A DNA stretch of 64,000 nt from Pseudomonadota bacterium (GTDB taxonomy: Bacteria > Pseudomonadota > Alphaproteobacteria > Rickettsiales > UBA6187). Below are positions 26,250 to 34,925 of this stretch, piece by piece. A model generated the notes under the pieces. It did no database searches. It saw only the letters and a program-made list of their open reading frames with translations, and was not told the origin of the DNA. Both the position numbers and the translations under genes were made by a program. The number at the start of each line of letters is the position of its first letter. Positions within the stretch are counted from its first letter, which is position 1. The stretch is taken from NCBI GenBank assembly GCA_027620075.1, contig JAQCEY010000003.1, forward strand, positions 62,001 to 126,000, read 5' to 3'.

Positions 26250-28067
26250 ATGCCTTTATCACGCCGGCAAAAAAGAGCCCAAGCTGCAAAGCTTAAAAAA
26301 CCATCAAAAGGCGAGGTATCGCAAGAGCAGATACAGTACGTTCTTGCAAACGCCATGCAGAGCCACCGTCAGGGACATCTGGATAAGGCATTGGAACTAT
26401 ATAAGAAGATAGCTAAATTCTCTCCCGGTGATGCGGAGATAAAACATCTGGTAGGAGTTATCTATTATCAGCAAGGCGACTATGAAAAATCAAAGGCTGC
26501 AATTAAACAGGCTCTCACGATAAATCCCGACAATCCTGCCTTTTATAACAATCTTGGCAATTGTCTTGTGGCACTGCAAGAATATAAGGACGCTATATAT
26601 TGTTATGAGGAGGCGATATCTTTAAAAGAAGGTAATTACCCTGAGGCTATAAATAATATCGGTGCTACATTACATGAGGTAGGAGAGTGGGAAAAGGAAA
26701 TCGAATATTATAAACAAGGTCTGAAATTCAATCCCGATAACTATACCCTAATGAATGAGCTGGTAAAAACCATGCGTGACGCATGCTATTGGGACGGGCT
26801 GGAAGAATATACAAAGCTGCTCGTTGAAGATGCAAAACATGCGATAGCTAACGGACGGAAATCACCTATAACACCATATCACAGCCTTACTTTAGATATA
26901 CCGCCTTCATTGAAAAAAGAAATAGCACAGAACTATGCCGCAATACGTTACGGAAATATTCCGCAAAAATTCAAGCATGACAGGAAGCCTAACTCCCCTA
27001 TACGCATCGGTTATTTAAGTGCCGATTACCGTGACCACCCTACAGCTCATCTTATCAGCAACCTTTTTAAATTGCATAACAGGGATAAATTTGAAGTATA
27101 TGCCTATTCATACGGCAAGAACGACAAAAGCATTTTTCGCAAGAACATAGAAAAAAGTGCGGATAAATTTATCGACTTGATGGGGCAAAATCCCGAGGAT
27201 ATCGCAAAACGGATATATAAGGATAAAATAGATATACTGGTTGACGTTATGGGATATATACAAAATTCCATGCCGGTTATTGCTGCCATGCGTCCGGCTC
27301 CTGTGCAGATAAGTTTCCTTGCATATCCGGGTACTATGGGAGCAGCGTTTATTGATTATCTGGTAACAGACGCTACGGCAGTGCCAAAAAAAGACGAGAA
27401 AAACTATACGGAAAAACTTATCAAAATGCCGAATAGCTATTTCGTCACGGACGGCACACAGACGATATCCGAGCCACCTACCCGTAAGGAATGCGGATTG
27501 CCTGAAGATAAATTCGTGTTTTGCAGCTTTAATAAAAGCATGAAAATAGACCCTACAACATTTGCCGTCTGGATGGATATTTTAACTGAGGTGAATAACA
27601 GTGTACTTTGGCTGTATAGCGATAATGAATTTGCAAAAAGTAATATTATAAAAGAGGCAGAAAAACGTGAAATCGTCAAAGACCGGATAATATTTGCTAA
27701 TCGTGCTTCAAAGGAAGAGCATCTGGCACGCCATGCCTGTGCCGACCTTTTCCTTGACTGTTTTACTGTAAACGCACATACAACCGCTATTGATGCACTA
27801 TACGCAGGTTTGCCTGTTATTACCAGAATTGGAAATGACATGATGTCCCGTGCCTCTGCCAGTATTTTAAATGCGTGCGGATTGCCTGAGCTTATTACAA
27901 AAACAGATTTAGAATATAAAAACACGGCTTTGATATATGCTAACGATGCAAGCTTATTGGCTTCCTTAAAGCAAAAATTGTCAGATAACATAAGCACAAG
28001 TGCGTTATTTGATAATGAAAAATATGTCAGCGATTTTGAAGAAAGGTTGCTGGAAGTGGTGTATTAA
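26250..28067 (+). CDS. TPR protein with GT41 (O-GlcNAc transferase-like) domain
   Basis: A 605-aa protein: basic N terminus (RRQKRAQAAKLKKPSK), TPR repeats from about 28 to 195 (e.g. NPAFYNNLGNCLVALQEYKD), then a GT41 catalytic domain from about 250. Residues of the OGT/SPINDLY family are visible: SADYRDHPTAHL with His263, SFNKSMKIDP (426-435) with the Lys that binds UDP in OGT, and HTTAIDALYAGLPV (510-523) at the nucleotide site. Family members transfer a sugar, often GlcNAc, to Ser/Thr of proteins. No signal peptide. The target is unknown; bacterial members modify flagellin or other surface proteins, or act on host proteins. It is convergent with a small membrane-protein pair three bases away. 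Confidence 0.85.
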   Translation: MPLSRRQKRAQAAKLKKPSKGEVSQEQIQYVLANAMQSHRQGHLDKALELYKKIAKFSPGDAEIKHLVGVIYYQQGDYEKSKAAIKQALTINPDNPAFYNNLGNCLVALQEYKDAIYCYEEAISLKEGNYPEAINNIGATLHEVGEWEKEIEYYKQGLKFNPDNYTLMNELVKTMRDACYWDGLEEYTKLLVEDAKHAIANGRKSPITPYHSLTLDIPPSLKKEIAQNYAAIRYGNIPQKFKHDRKPNSPIRIGYLSADYRDHPTAHLISNLFKLHNRDKFEVYAYSYGKNDKSIFRKNIEKSADKFIDLMGQNPEDIAKRIYKDKIDILVDVMGYIQNSMPVIAAMRPAPVQISFLAYPGTMGAAFIDYLVTDATAVPKKDEKNYTEKLIKMPNSYFVTDGTQTISEPPTRKECGLPEDKFVFCSFNKSMKIDPTTFAVWMDILTEVNNSVLWLYSDNEFAKSNIIKEAEKREIVKDRIIFANRASKEEHLARHACADLFLDCFTVNAHTTAIDALYAGLPVITRIGNDMMSRASASILNACGLPELITKTDLEYKNTALIYANDASLLASLKQKLSDNISTSALFDNEKYVSDFEERLLEVVY

Positions 28068-28070
28068 TTT

Positions 28071-28382
28071 TCATTTATCGGGTTTTAATTGTAATAAAAT
28101 GCTATAAGCTGTTGAACACGAAACCCAAAAAAATGCTATTGATGCTAAAATTAGCTCTAATTTCATAGTAACAAATACCCCTAAGGTTTGAGCTTGAGCT
28201 GTATAAACAACTATATTAAATATTTTAACAGATGATACCATACCGGCACTTGATGTACATAATGTTATGCAGTCGGGAAGATTCGGCTTGTGTGTTTTAT
28301 AGTATAAGTATAATGCAAAATATATTATACAAATTATCGCAGAAACACCAATTACGTACTCAAGGTATTGTTGTTGTGTCAT
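28071..28382 (-). CDS. small membrane protein, unknown
   Basis: 103 aa with three hydrophobic segments (about 8-26, 45-65 and 76-97) and three Cys residues. No family recognised. It starts five bases after the stop of the preceding 66-codon gene, so the two form an operon. Confidence 0.55.
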   Translation of the reverse strand: MTQQQYLEYVIGVSAIICIIYFALYLYYKTHKPNLPDCITLCTSSAGMVSSVKIFNIVVYTAQAQTLGVFVTMKLELILASIAFFWVSCSTAYSILLQLKPDK

Positions 28383-28387
28383 GTTAA

Positions 28388-28588
28388 CTAAGAATTTTTA
28401 TTATGCTCTTGTATATTTTGTAACTCACTACTTTTTGCTACTAAGAAACCAAGACAGCCACCTATAACTACAGCTATTAATCCCGGCACTATAATGTTAC
28501 CCAAGGCAGCACCACCAAGAGATGCTCCGAATAACATATTAGGATTGCTTTGTTGCGTTTCTAACTTTTTTAACTTTTTTTTAGACAT
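28388..28588 (-). CDS. small glycine-zipper membrane protein
   Basis: 66 aa: basic Lys-rich start (MSKKKLKKLE), then a Gly/Ala-rich membrane segment (GASLGGAALGNIIVPGLIAV, GGCLGFLV) with GxxxG spacing, and a polar tail. Such glycine-zipper peptides can oligomerise in membranes. Paired with the 103-aa membrane protein downstream; toxin, phage-holin-like or envelope functions are all possible and none is supported. Confidence 0.55.
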   Translation of the reverse strand: MSKKKLKKLETQQSNPNMLFGASLGGAALGNIIVPGLIAVVIGGCLGFLVAKSSELQNIQEHNKNS

Positions 28589-28785
28589 AACTAATTATTA
28601 AATTTGTATAAATTACAAATGAAAAAACATTAACAAATTAATAATATTTAATTCAATTATAACATACACATACGATATATTCAACTTAAAGGCAAATTAA
28701 AATATCCATTTACAACAAATAGGGTTATTTATAAAAAATCTGATAATACAAACTTGAATTAATTCAAATTAATAAATACTAAAAA

Positions 28786-29556
28786 ATGATAAAAAACACA
28801 AAAATAGTCGGCATATTAAATATCACGCCCGATTCGTTTTCTGACGGCAATAAATATAACGATGTAGAAGCTATTTTAAGCTACGCTGAAAAGTTAATAA
28901 AAGACGGGGCTGATGTTATTGACATAGGTGCGGAATCCACTCGTCCGGGGGCTACAAAACTATCGGCTGAACAAGAATGGCAAAGACTATCCTCTGTATT
29001 GAAAAAAATCATTGATACATGCAATAAAAACCATGTTGAAACTAGCATCGATACATACCATCTTGAAACTGCGAAAAAGGCAATCGAAATGGGTATTGAC
29101 TATATAAACGATGTAAGCGGTTTTAAAAACCCGCAAATGATAGAGGTTGCAAAGAATAGTTCCGTTAAGATAATAGTCATGCATAGCCTTACGGTGCCTG
29201 CCGATAAAACCGTCAATATTGATGAGGGGGTTGATGCGGTATCGGAGGTATTGAATTGGGGTAATGAACAAATCAAAAACCTTGTTGACAACAATATTGA
29301 CCGTTCAAGGATAATTTTTGACCCCGGTATAGGCTTTAACAAAACCGCTTCACAGTCTAAAGAGTTAATTCAAAGAGTTGAAGAATTAAGGTCTTTGCGT
29401 GTTCCTATATATATCGGACATTCGAGAAAATCCTTTCTAGGTGATTTCGATGACAAGGATAAAGCTACAATAGAAATATCAAAACAACTAATTGCCAAAG
29501 ATATTGATTATATCAGGGTACATGATGTATCGGGACACGGCAAAACCGAGTTGTAA
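28786..29556 (+). CDS. folP: dihydropteroate synthase
   Basis: FolP joins p-aminobenzoate to the pterin pyrophosphate in folate synthesis and is the sulfonamide target. Signatures: GILNITPDSFSDGNKY (9-24), DIGAESTRPGA (46-56), DPGIGFNKT, and the C-terminal YIGHSRKSFLG and HDVSGHGKTEL for IRVHDV. At 256 aa it is slightly shorter than usual. The gene stands alone, without folK or glmM next to it. Confidence 0.9.
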   Translation: MIKNTKIVGILNITPDSFSDGNKYNDVEAILSYAEKLIKDGADVIDIGAESTRPGATKLSAEQEWQRLSSVLKKIIDTCNKNHVETSIDTYHLETAKKAIEMGIDYINDVSGFKNPQMIEVAKNSSVKIIVMHSLTVPADKTVNIDEGVDAVSEVLNWGNEQIKNLVDNNIDRSRIIFDPGIGFNKTASQSKELIQRVEELRSLRVPIYIGHSRKSFLGDFDDKDKATIEISKQLIAKDIDYIRVHDVSGHGKTEL

Positions 29557-29579
29557 TTTGCCCTTCGGAAAGAATCTCA

Positions 29580-30785
29580 TTACAAATCCAAGAATGTAAA
29601 ACGGTTGCGTGAATATTTAGCATAAGATACGGCTTTTTTAAACTTATCCTCTTTCCAGCCTATATCATGGCAGGCAACTGGTGCGGAAGCATTTTTAAGT
29701 GTTTTATATATCGGGTCGTATCCTATAAATATTTCGGATATTCTTCCGCAAACTTCTTCCCATTTTGTTGCTATATAATTATTTATCTTATCCTGCTTTT
29801 CAGAAGGAAATAATTTTTCCCTATATTCAGTCAAACATTGCTCGGATATTTCCTTGCCGAAAAAATCAGTAATTGCTTTTTCATCATAGTTTTGAGAAAA
29901 AATAGGAATGCTTTGCAGCTTTTCCTCTATTATTCTTGACATGGCAAGCGTTGTTACTGCTATTTGCTCGCCGTGAAAGCTATGGGGAAGCACGTTATAT
30001 GCCATCTCCATAGTATGGGCTATCATATGCTCGCCCTGACTGGCAGGATAACTGCCGCCACACATATACATGCCGAACCCCGATAGAACCAGCGTCTGCG
30101 CCAGTAGTTCGATAATTTCTTTGTTTCCCTTTAATAGTTCACCGCTATTTTCAAATAAGTCTTTTTCAAAGGGGCGTAGCATTTCAAAAGGTGATGTGTT
30201 ATATTCTGTATTTAATAACAAATGCGACAAAAGCCAATCTGCCTGAGCGGTAGGGCGGCAAACACTATCACCTAAGCCGCTTAATATCAGGCGTTTTGGG
30301 GCGGCTGCCAATATGTCGATATCAAGGAATATGGCTTCAGGCAGATGTGCCTTTAAGGTTTTTTTATGACCGTTTACCGATATAGAAGCGTTTGCCGAAC
30401 TATAGCCGTTCATAGAAGGAGCAGTACCGAAAACCATATAAGGCTTTTTCTCGCAAAAGCTCGCATATTTACAAATATCGTTAATAGTTCCCGAACCAAC
30501 CGCTATTACCGCATCATATTCTTTAATCGCCGCCCGAACTTTTTCAACCGACCTGTCATCGGCAATAGAAGGCTTCAGCACTATTGAAGCTGTTTTATAC
30601 CCTGACAGGGATTTTACAACTTTCTCTCCAAGTACCTTGTAGGTGTTGTCATCACTGACTACAACAAAGCTTTTACCCGAAGAGCGTCCCGTTACTATAT
30701 CGGCAATATTATCCTGTAGCCCGCATGCTATTTCTACATGTGCGGGCAGGGTTTTAAAATATTTGTTCAAGATTTGATTTATCAT
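29580..30785 (-). CDS. sn-glycerol-1-phosphate dehydrogenase-like (AraM/EgsA family)
   Basis: A 401-aa iron-alcohol-dehydrogenase-fold enzyme. The NAD motif AVGSGTINDICKYAS, the GTAPSMNGYSSANASI loop, metal-binding SGLGDSVCRPTAQADW, and His residues in GEHMIAHTME and SFHGEQIA are those of the glycerol-1-phosphate dehydrogenase/AraM branch rather than of glycerol dehydrogenase GldA. In archaea the reaction makes the G1P backbone of ether lipids; bacterial AraM proteins reduce DHAP to G1P. There is no GGGP synthase in the window. Convergent with folP. Confidence 0.78.
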   Translation of the reverse strand: MINQILNKYFKTLPAHVEIACGLQDNIADIVTGRSSGKSFVVVSDDNTYKVLGEKVVKSLSGYKTASIVLKPSIADDRSVEKVRAAIKEYDAVIAVGSGTINDICKYASFCEKKPYMVFGTAPSMNGYSSANASISVNGHKKTLKAHLPEAIFLDIDILAAAPKRLILSGLGDSVCRPTAQADWLLSHLLLNTEYNTSPFEMLRPFEKDLFENSGELLKGNKEIIELLAQTLVLSGFGMYMCGGSYPASQGEHMIAHTMEMAYNVLPHSFHGEQIAVTTLAMSRIIEEKLQSIPIFSQNYDEKAITDFFGKEISEQCLTEYREKLFPSEKQDKINNYIATKWEEVCGRISEIFIGYDPIYKTLKNASAPVACHDIGWKEDKFKKAVSYAKYSRNRFTFLDL

Positions 30786-30871
30786 TTTATCAAAACAATA
30801 TAAATTAAGAGAACTATATAACTTTCAATAAATATGTATAATATAATTAAACTATGTAAAGGTACTTATAT

Positions 30872-31450
30872 ATGCTTTTTCTACGTAATGTTATAGTTTT
30901 ATACATAATTTCCGCCACATTTGCCGTTGCGGACGAGTTCGGCTGTAAGGTTGACTATACTAAATTAGAATCTTTTATAGATGGCAGTTCGCCCGATACA
31001 AAGGTTATATTGCCTCCGAAATTATATAAACCCAAAATGACTGACGGTAAGGCTAAAGCCGGATATGTAGAACACCAAGTTCGGTTAAAAGACGGCGTAA
31101 TTGTTAAATTAGAACGTGGCGGGTGTAAAATTCACGGATACCGGATTGGGTTTGAAAATATACAAAATCTATTGCAGGAAGGCGATATAAACAAGATTAT
31201 GGAAAAAGTAAATGCCGTATTTGACTCGGTACCTTTTAAGGACGAGCAGGTAATGGAAAATAACCGGAAGTTTATCGGTAACTATGTTGAAAATAGAACT
31301 ACCGGACAATTTTATGAGTTTGATAAAGAAAGGGGCTATATAATTACCTCTCCCAATATAGAAAAAAAATGCCCTGATTACGGTAAGTCGCAATGCGGTG
31401 TTGTTTTAGGAATCGACGTATTTGAATTCTTTAACCGACACATGCCTTAA
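30872..31450 (+). CDS. exported protein of unknown function, paralogue 1
   Basis: 192 aa with a signal peptide (about 1-20, ending AVA). Five cysteines in the mature part suggest disulfides. A middle segment DGVIVKLERGGCKIHGYRIG and the helix INKIMEKVNAVFDSVPF have counterparts in the next gene, so the pair arose by an old duplication. No known domain. Confidence 0.6.
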   Translation: MLFLRNVIVLYIISATFAVADEFGCKVDYTKLESFIDGSSPDTKVILPPKLYKPKMTDGKAKAGYVEHQVRLKDGVIVKLERGGCKIHGYRIGFENIQNLLQEGDINKIMEKVNAVFDSVPFKDEQVMENNRKFIGNYVENRTTGQFYEFDKERGYIITSPNIEKKCPDYGKSQCGVVLGIDVFEFFNRHMP

Positions 31451-31488
31451 TATTTTAGCTAGCAATAATCTTAATTATAAAAAAATAT

Positions 31489-32121
31489 ATGAAAAAAATA
31501 ATAACCTTTTTTGCAGTTCTTCTTATAAATACTGCCGCAGCGAATGCCACCGATTCGATTGTAGTTAAAAATTGTAATTACGATTATAACGAGCCTGATT
31601 TTAAGAAATTTGATTCTGTTTTAGATGATAATGCATCGGGTGTGAAAGTTGTAAAAGAAGAGAAAATATCGCACGATAAGGAATATCCGTTCAAAGATGT
31701 CTCGCTTGACCATGTTATTCTGTTAGATGACGGCACAACTGTTGCACACCGCATATTGTGTTATGACGACCTGATATCAAGCTTTATTTCCTTTTTCGAT
31801 ATGCCGAACTATAGAACGGATACGGATATTAAAGATATAATAAAACGTATTGATGAAATAGTGGCAAATACTCCGATAAAAAGCAATAGCAGCTTTAAAG
31901 AGGCGTGGGGGGAAATAAGAAAATATGCAATCAAGGACGCAATCACACAAAATGCTAAGTTCTACCGTATGAATGAAGAAACGGGGGAATATGAGCAGTT
32001 GCCCAAAGAATGTAGGTTCCTAAATGAAAATAACCCTATATGCCCGAAAGCGGAAGATATGTCGGGTTACTTACAGATAACCGAAGATTTCTTTAACCTG
32101 CATATAAAAATTAAGGATTAA
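31489..32121 (+). CDS. exported protein of unknown function, paralogue 2
   Basis: 210 aa, signal peptide ending near ANA (residue 20). DDGTTVAHRILCYDDL and IKDIIKRIDEIVANTPI correspond in order and spacing to segments of the preceding protein. Four to five Cys. It follows the first paralogue by 38 bases, and its last four bases overlap the convergent C26 peptidase gene. Confidence 0.6.
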   Translation: MKKIITFFAVLLINTAAANATDSIVVKNCNYDYNEPDFKKFDSVLDDNASGVKVVKEEKISHDKEYPFKDVSLDHVILLDDGTTVAHRILCYDDLISSFISFFDMPNYRTDTDIKDIIKRIDEIVANTPIKSNSSFKEAWGEIRKYAIKDAITQNAKFYRMNEETGEYEQLPKECRFLNENNPICPKAEDMSGYLQITEDFFNLHIKIKD

Positions 32122-32864
32122 TTTGCCGCAAATTTGCAAAGATTATCAGCCTTCTCAGACGATGCCTTTACAAGGGCTTTAAATAATTTGAAGCTTGGAT
32201 TTTCTTCTTCGGTGAAAAATTCGGGGTGCCACTGCACGCCTAGAGCAAAGCGTTTGCTAGGAATTTCAATGCCCTCGATTATACCGTCTTGGGAAATACA
32301 ATTAACTATTACCGCATTGCTTGTTTCAACAATAGCTTCCCTATGAGCCGTGTTCACATCAATACGGGAATGCCCTGTGATTTTTTCAAGTAATGTGCCT
32401 GCTTTTATATCGACATAATGGGCTACTTCCTCGGCAGGTTTTTCGTTTAAATGGTCTATATCGGTATTATAATATTCCTGTAGGTTCTCGGTCATCTTGC
32501 ACCCCGTTAAGCCACCCATAAGCTGCATACCGGCACATATGCCGAGTATCGGCATATCCCTTTCAAGTGCCGACTTTATAAGGGCAAGGTCAAACTCAAG
32601 ACGTGGGGAGGGTTCATATGGCGACTTACCGTCATCTGAAATATACCATTCTTTAGGGGATTCAAAAAAACCACCGGGTATAACCAGACCGTCAACTTTA
32701 TCCAGATAGTCATTTATCCTATCAGGTGCATAAGGTATGCCGAACGGCAAGCCTCCTGCTTTTTCTACTACATTGAAATAATGATCACGTAACGCATGAT
32801 GCGGTCTTTTTGAGAAAGTCCCCTCTTTTTGCCAGTCAAGCGTTATGCCTATTGATGGACGCAT
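32118..32864 (-). CDS. class-I glutamine amidotransferase-like peptidase C26 (PuuD-like)
   Basis: 248 aa. The catalytic triad is Cys110 in LGICAGMQLMGG with His and Glu in GVQWHPEFF. The family hydrolyses gamma-glutamyl bonds; PuuD cleaves gamma-glutamyl-GABA in putrescine use, but no other puu gene is near. It starts five bases after the DUF3035 gene and is the last gene of the lspA operon. Confidence 0.83.
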   Translation of the reverse strand: MRPSIGITLDWQKEGTFSKRPHHALRDHYFNVVEKAGGLPFGIPYAPDRINDYLDKVDGLVIPGGFFESPKEWYISDDGKSPYEPSPRLEFDLALIKSALERDMPILGICAGMQLMGGLTGCKMTENLQEYYNTDIDHLNEKPAEEVAHYVDIKAGTLLEKITGHSRIDVNTAHREAIVETSNAVIVNCISQDGIIEGIEIPSKRFALGVQWHPEFFTEEENPSFKLFKALVKASSEKADNLCKFAAN

Positions 32865-32869
32865 GATTT

Positions 32870-33475
32870 TTATAGACCTAGAATCCTGTTTAGAATACCT
32901 TGCTCTCCTTTTTTGGACTCAACTGTAGGAGTCTCATCTCCTGTTAATTTTTCGCCTATTTTTTTTGTTTCAACTATTCTGTTCTTTTCAGATTTTGCAT
33001 CTACTACAGGTTCAGTGTTTTTTTCCTTATCACTTGAGAAAGAAGGTATCTTGCTAAGTATTTTTTGCTCAAGGAAGCTTTTTTCCTCCTCTTTTTTCGC
33101 AGCCTCAATAAACTCCTTGTGTAACAGGGATTTTATTTCAGGGTTAGCTACGTTTGAGTTAAATAAGCTGCCAAAAGCCTGCTCACCTGCCGTCTGTTTC
33201 TCGCTCTTTATTTTTAGGTCGGCAGAAGCATTTTCAAAAAATACCGTTCTTGCATCTTCAGCTTTTGATTTAATAACTTCCTTGTATGTGCCTTCAGGAA
33301 TAGGAGGTCGAATAGAAAATTCAGGCGGAACGCTTAAAGGCGGATTTGATACCACCCTAAACTCATTAGGAGCGGAACGCCTCATGCCTAATGTATCACG
33401 GACACTTCCGCTGCAAGAAGTTATAAATGATAATGATGTTATAAGGATAAAACCTTTAGCTAGTGTTTTTTTCAT
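32870..33475 (-). CDS. DUF3035 lipoprotein (BamF-type)
   Basis: 201-aa lipoprotein: lipobox FITSC with acylated Cys21, then APNEFRVVSNPPLSVPPEF, the signature of alphaproteobacterial DUF3035. In Caulobacter this family (BamF) is part of the outer-membrane beta-barrel assembly complex. The C-terminal half is a charged, probably flexible region. Its start overlaps the end of lspA by 20 bases, so the lipoprotein is made together with its signal peptidase. Confidence 0.8.
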   Translation of the reverse strand: MKKTLAKGFILITSLSFITSCSGSVRDTLGMRRSAPNEFRVVSNPPLSVPPEFSIRPPIPEGTYKEVIKSKAEDARTVFFENASADLKIKSEKQTAGEQAFGSLFNSNVANPEIKSLLHKEFIEAAKKEEEKSFLEQKILSKIPSFSSDKEKNTEPVVDAKSEKNRIVETKKIGEKLTGDETPTVESKKGEQGILNRILGL

Positions 33476-33962
33476 TTTTTTGTTCCTCTTTCTTATGCTC
33501 GTCCCTGTTTACAAAACTGTCAACAAGCAAAATCGCAACGCCTATAAAAATAGTGCTGTCTGCTATGTTAAATGCCGGCCAATGATAATTACCTATATAT
33601 ACATCTATAAAATCGCGTACCGCACCATATTTTACTCGGTCGTATATATTACCAACTGCTCCTCCAATTATCAAGCCTAAAGCACAAATCATATACATTT
33701 TTGTTACTTTATACAGCCAGACGCATAATCCTATAGTAATAGATAGGGCTACAATTGATAAAATCAATTTGCCGTTATCAAGATTATTGAACATGCCGAA
33801 GCTTACACCGTAGTTGTGCACCCTAACCAGATCAAAGAAGGGTAATACACGGATTGTGCCTGTAGGTGAGGAGTCTATGAGGTTGAATATATAGTATTTA
33901 CTCCATAAATCCGCTGCCAAAGATACAAAGGCTATTGCAAGTCCTATGCAAAGTGATCTCAT
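33456..33962 (-). CDS. lspA: lipoprotein signal peptidase
   Basis: LspA cleaves prolipoproteins after diacylglyceryl transfer, in the inner membrane. Four membrane helices; conserved NYGVSFGMF, then GGAVGNIYDRVKYGAVRDF and PAFNIADSTI carry the catalytic Asp residues. 168 aa, with a Lys/Glu-rich cytoplasmic tail a little longer than usual because the frame runs into the next gene. Confidence 0.95.
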   Translation of the reverse strand: MRSLCIGLAIAFVSLAADLWSKYYIFNLIDSSPTGTIRVLPFFDLVRVHNYGVSFGMFNNLDNGKLILSIVALSITIGLCVWLYKVTKMYMICALGLIIGGAVGNIYDRVKYGAVRDFIDVYIGNYHWPAFNIADSTIFIGVAILLVDSFVNRDEHKKEEQKNEKNTS

Positions 33963-34068
33963 TTATAGTATCCTCCTTTAGTAAAGGATAATATAGTCAT
34001 TTGTTATATAATGTAAATATGTTAGATAGGAACTGTATCTATTTAATAGATTTATTGGTCATCAACTA

Positions 34069-34770
34069 TTATTTTTTATCAGTGAAATTCCGTATGGCTT
34101 TAAAATTTACAAGATCAATATTATGAAGATGTTCTGTCCCTCCCAAGTTGACAAGAGCAGACCTTAAGTTCAATATCAGGTCGTTCGCACTTTCGGTAGC
34201 TTCCTTTATCTTTTCTAGCATTCTTGCCACTTCCTGATCGGCGGAAATACCTTTTGCGGCTAATTTCTTAGATGTGGAGGAAGCGTCATACATAGCACGA
34301 CCTATAGTATCATTGAATCCTTGTAAGGCATTTTTTATACCCTCATTTTTCTTTTCAAGCTTCATGGCGTATTCGGTGATTTTCGTTTGAGCGACTTTTA
34401 TTTCTGTAATATCACACTGGACACCGACATAATATTGCTTTGTATCCTCAGGCAGACTAACAGGTGAAACTGTAAGGCGGTTCCAGAATTTTTCACCGTT
34501 TTTTTTGTAGTTTAAAAATTCAATAGTGCAATGTTGGCGTAGATTGATTGCATTACGTATCTTTGCCACTTCGTTTTTATCTGTCTCGTTTCCTTGTAAG
34601 AAGCGACAGTTTTTTCCCAAAATCTCATCTTTGCCGTATCCGGTCATGCGTTCAAAGCCGCCGTTAACATATACTAAAGGCTGGTCAGGCGAGCTTACAT
34701 CCGACAAAGTAATACCCTCAACCGTAGAAGAAATGGCTCTGTCCATTATTTCAGATACTTCTAATGCCAT
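34069..34770 (-). CDS. LOV-domain photoreceptor protein with coiled-coil output
   Basis: 233 aa. Residues about 10-125 are a PAS/LOV domain with the exact flavin motif GKNCRFLQG (52-60); Cys55 would form the light-induced FMN adduct, and the Asn/Gln residues of NYKKNGEKFWNRL fit the flavin pocket. The C-terminal 100 residues are helical (MLEKIKEATESANDLILNLR) with no kinase, HTH or GGDEF domain, so the output is probably a protein-protein interaction or a degenerate HisKA-like dimer. It is a single gene downstream of secA on the same strand. Confidence 0.88.
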   Translation of the reverse strand: MALEVSEIMDRAISSTVEGITLSDVSSPDQPLVYVNGGFERMTGYGKDEILGKNCRFLQGNETDKNEVAKIRNAINLRQHCTIEFLNYKKNGEKFWNRLTVSPVSLPEDTKQYYVGVQCDITEIKVAQTKITEYAMKLEKKNEGIKNALQGFNDTIGRAMYDASSTSKKLAAKGISADQEVARMLEKIKEATESANDLILNLRSALVNLGGTEHLHNIDLVNFKAIRNFTDKK

Positions 34771-34836
34771 AAAAACCCTTGTTAATAAAGAATAACGGCA
34801 ATATCACCTTAATTGGTCGTTATAATTTTTTGCAAA

Positions 34837-34856
34837 CCTGAACTTGTTTCAGGTTT
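34837..34856. repeat. CTGAA-type hairpin between secA and the LOV gene
   Basis: AACCTGAA and TTTCAGGTT pair around a short loop (34836-34856). The sequence CCTGAAACAAGTTCAGG on the minus strand resembles small dispersed palindromes of this window (compare 62176-62200) more than a terminator, since no T run follows it in the direction of secA transcription. Confidence 0.45.
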
Positions 34857-34925
34857 TCTTATAAATAATAATATATCAATATTACATTTTATATATTAAC
34901 AATTTATTAACGAAGGATGAATTAC

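Noticed and set aside
28071..28588. Toxin-antitoxin or holin pair
   Set aside because: Two small membrane genes in tandem are suggestive only; no known toxin, antitoxin or phage motif is visible.
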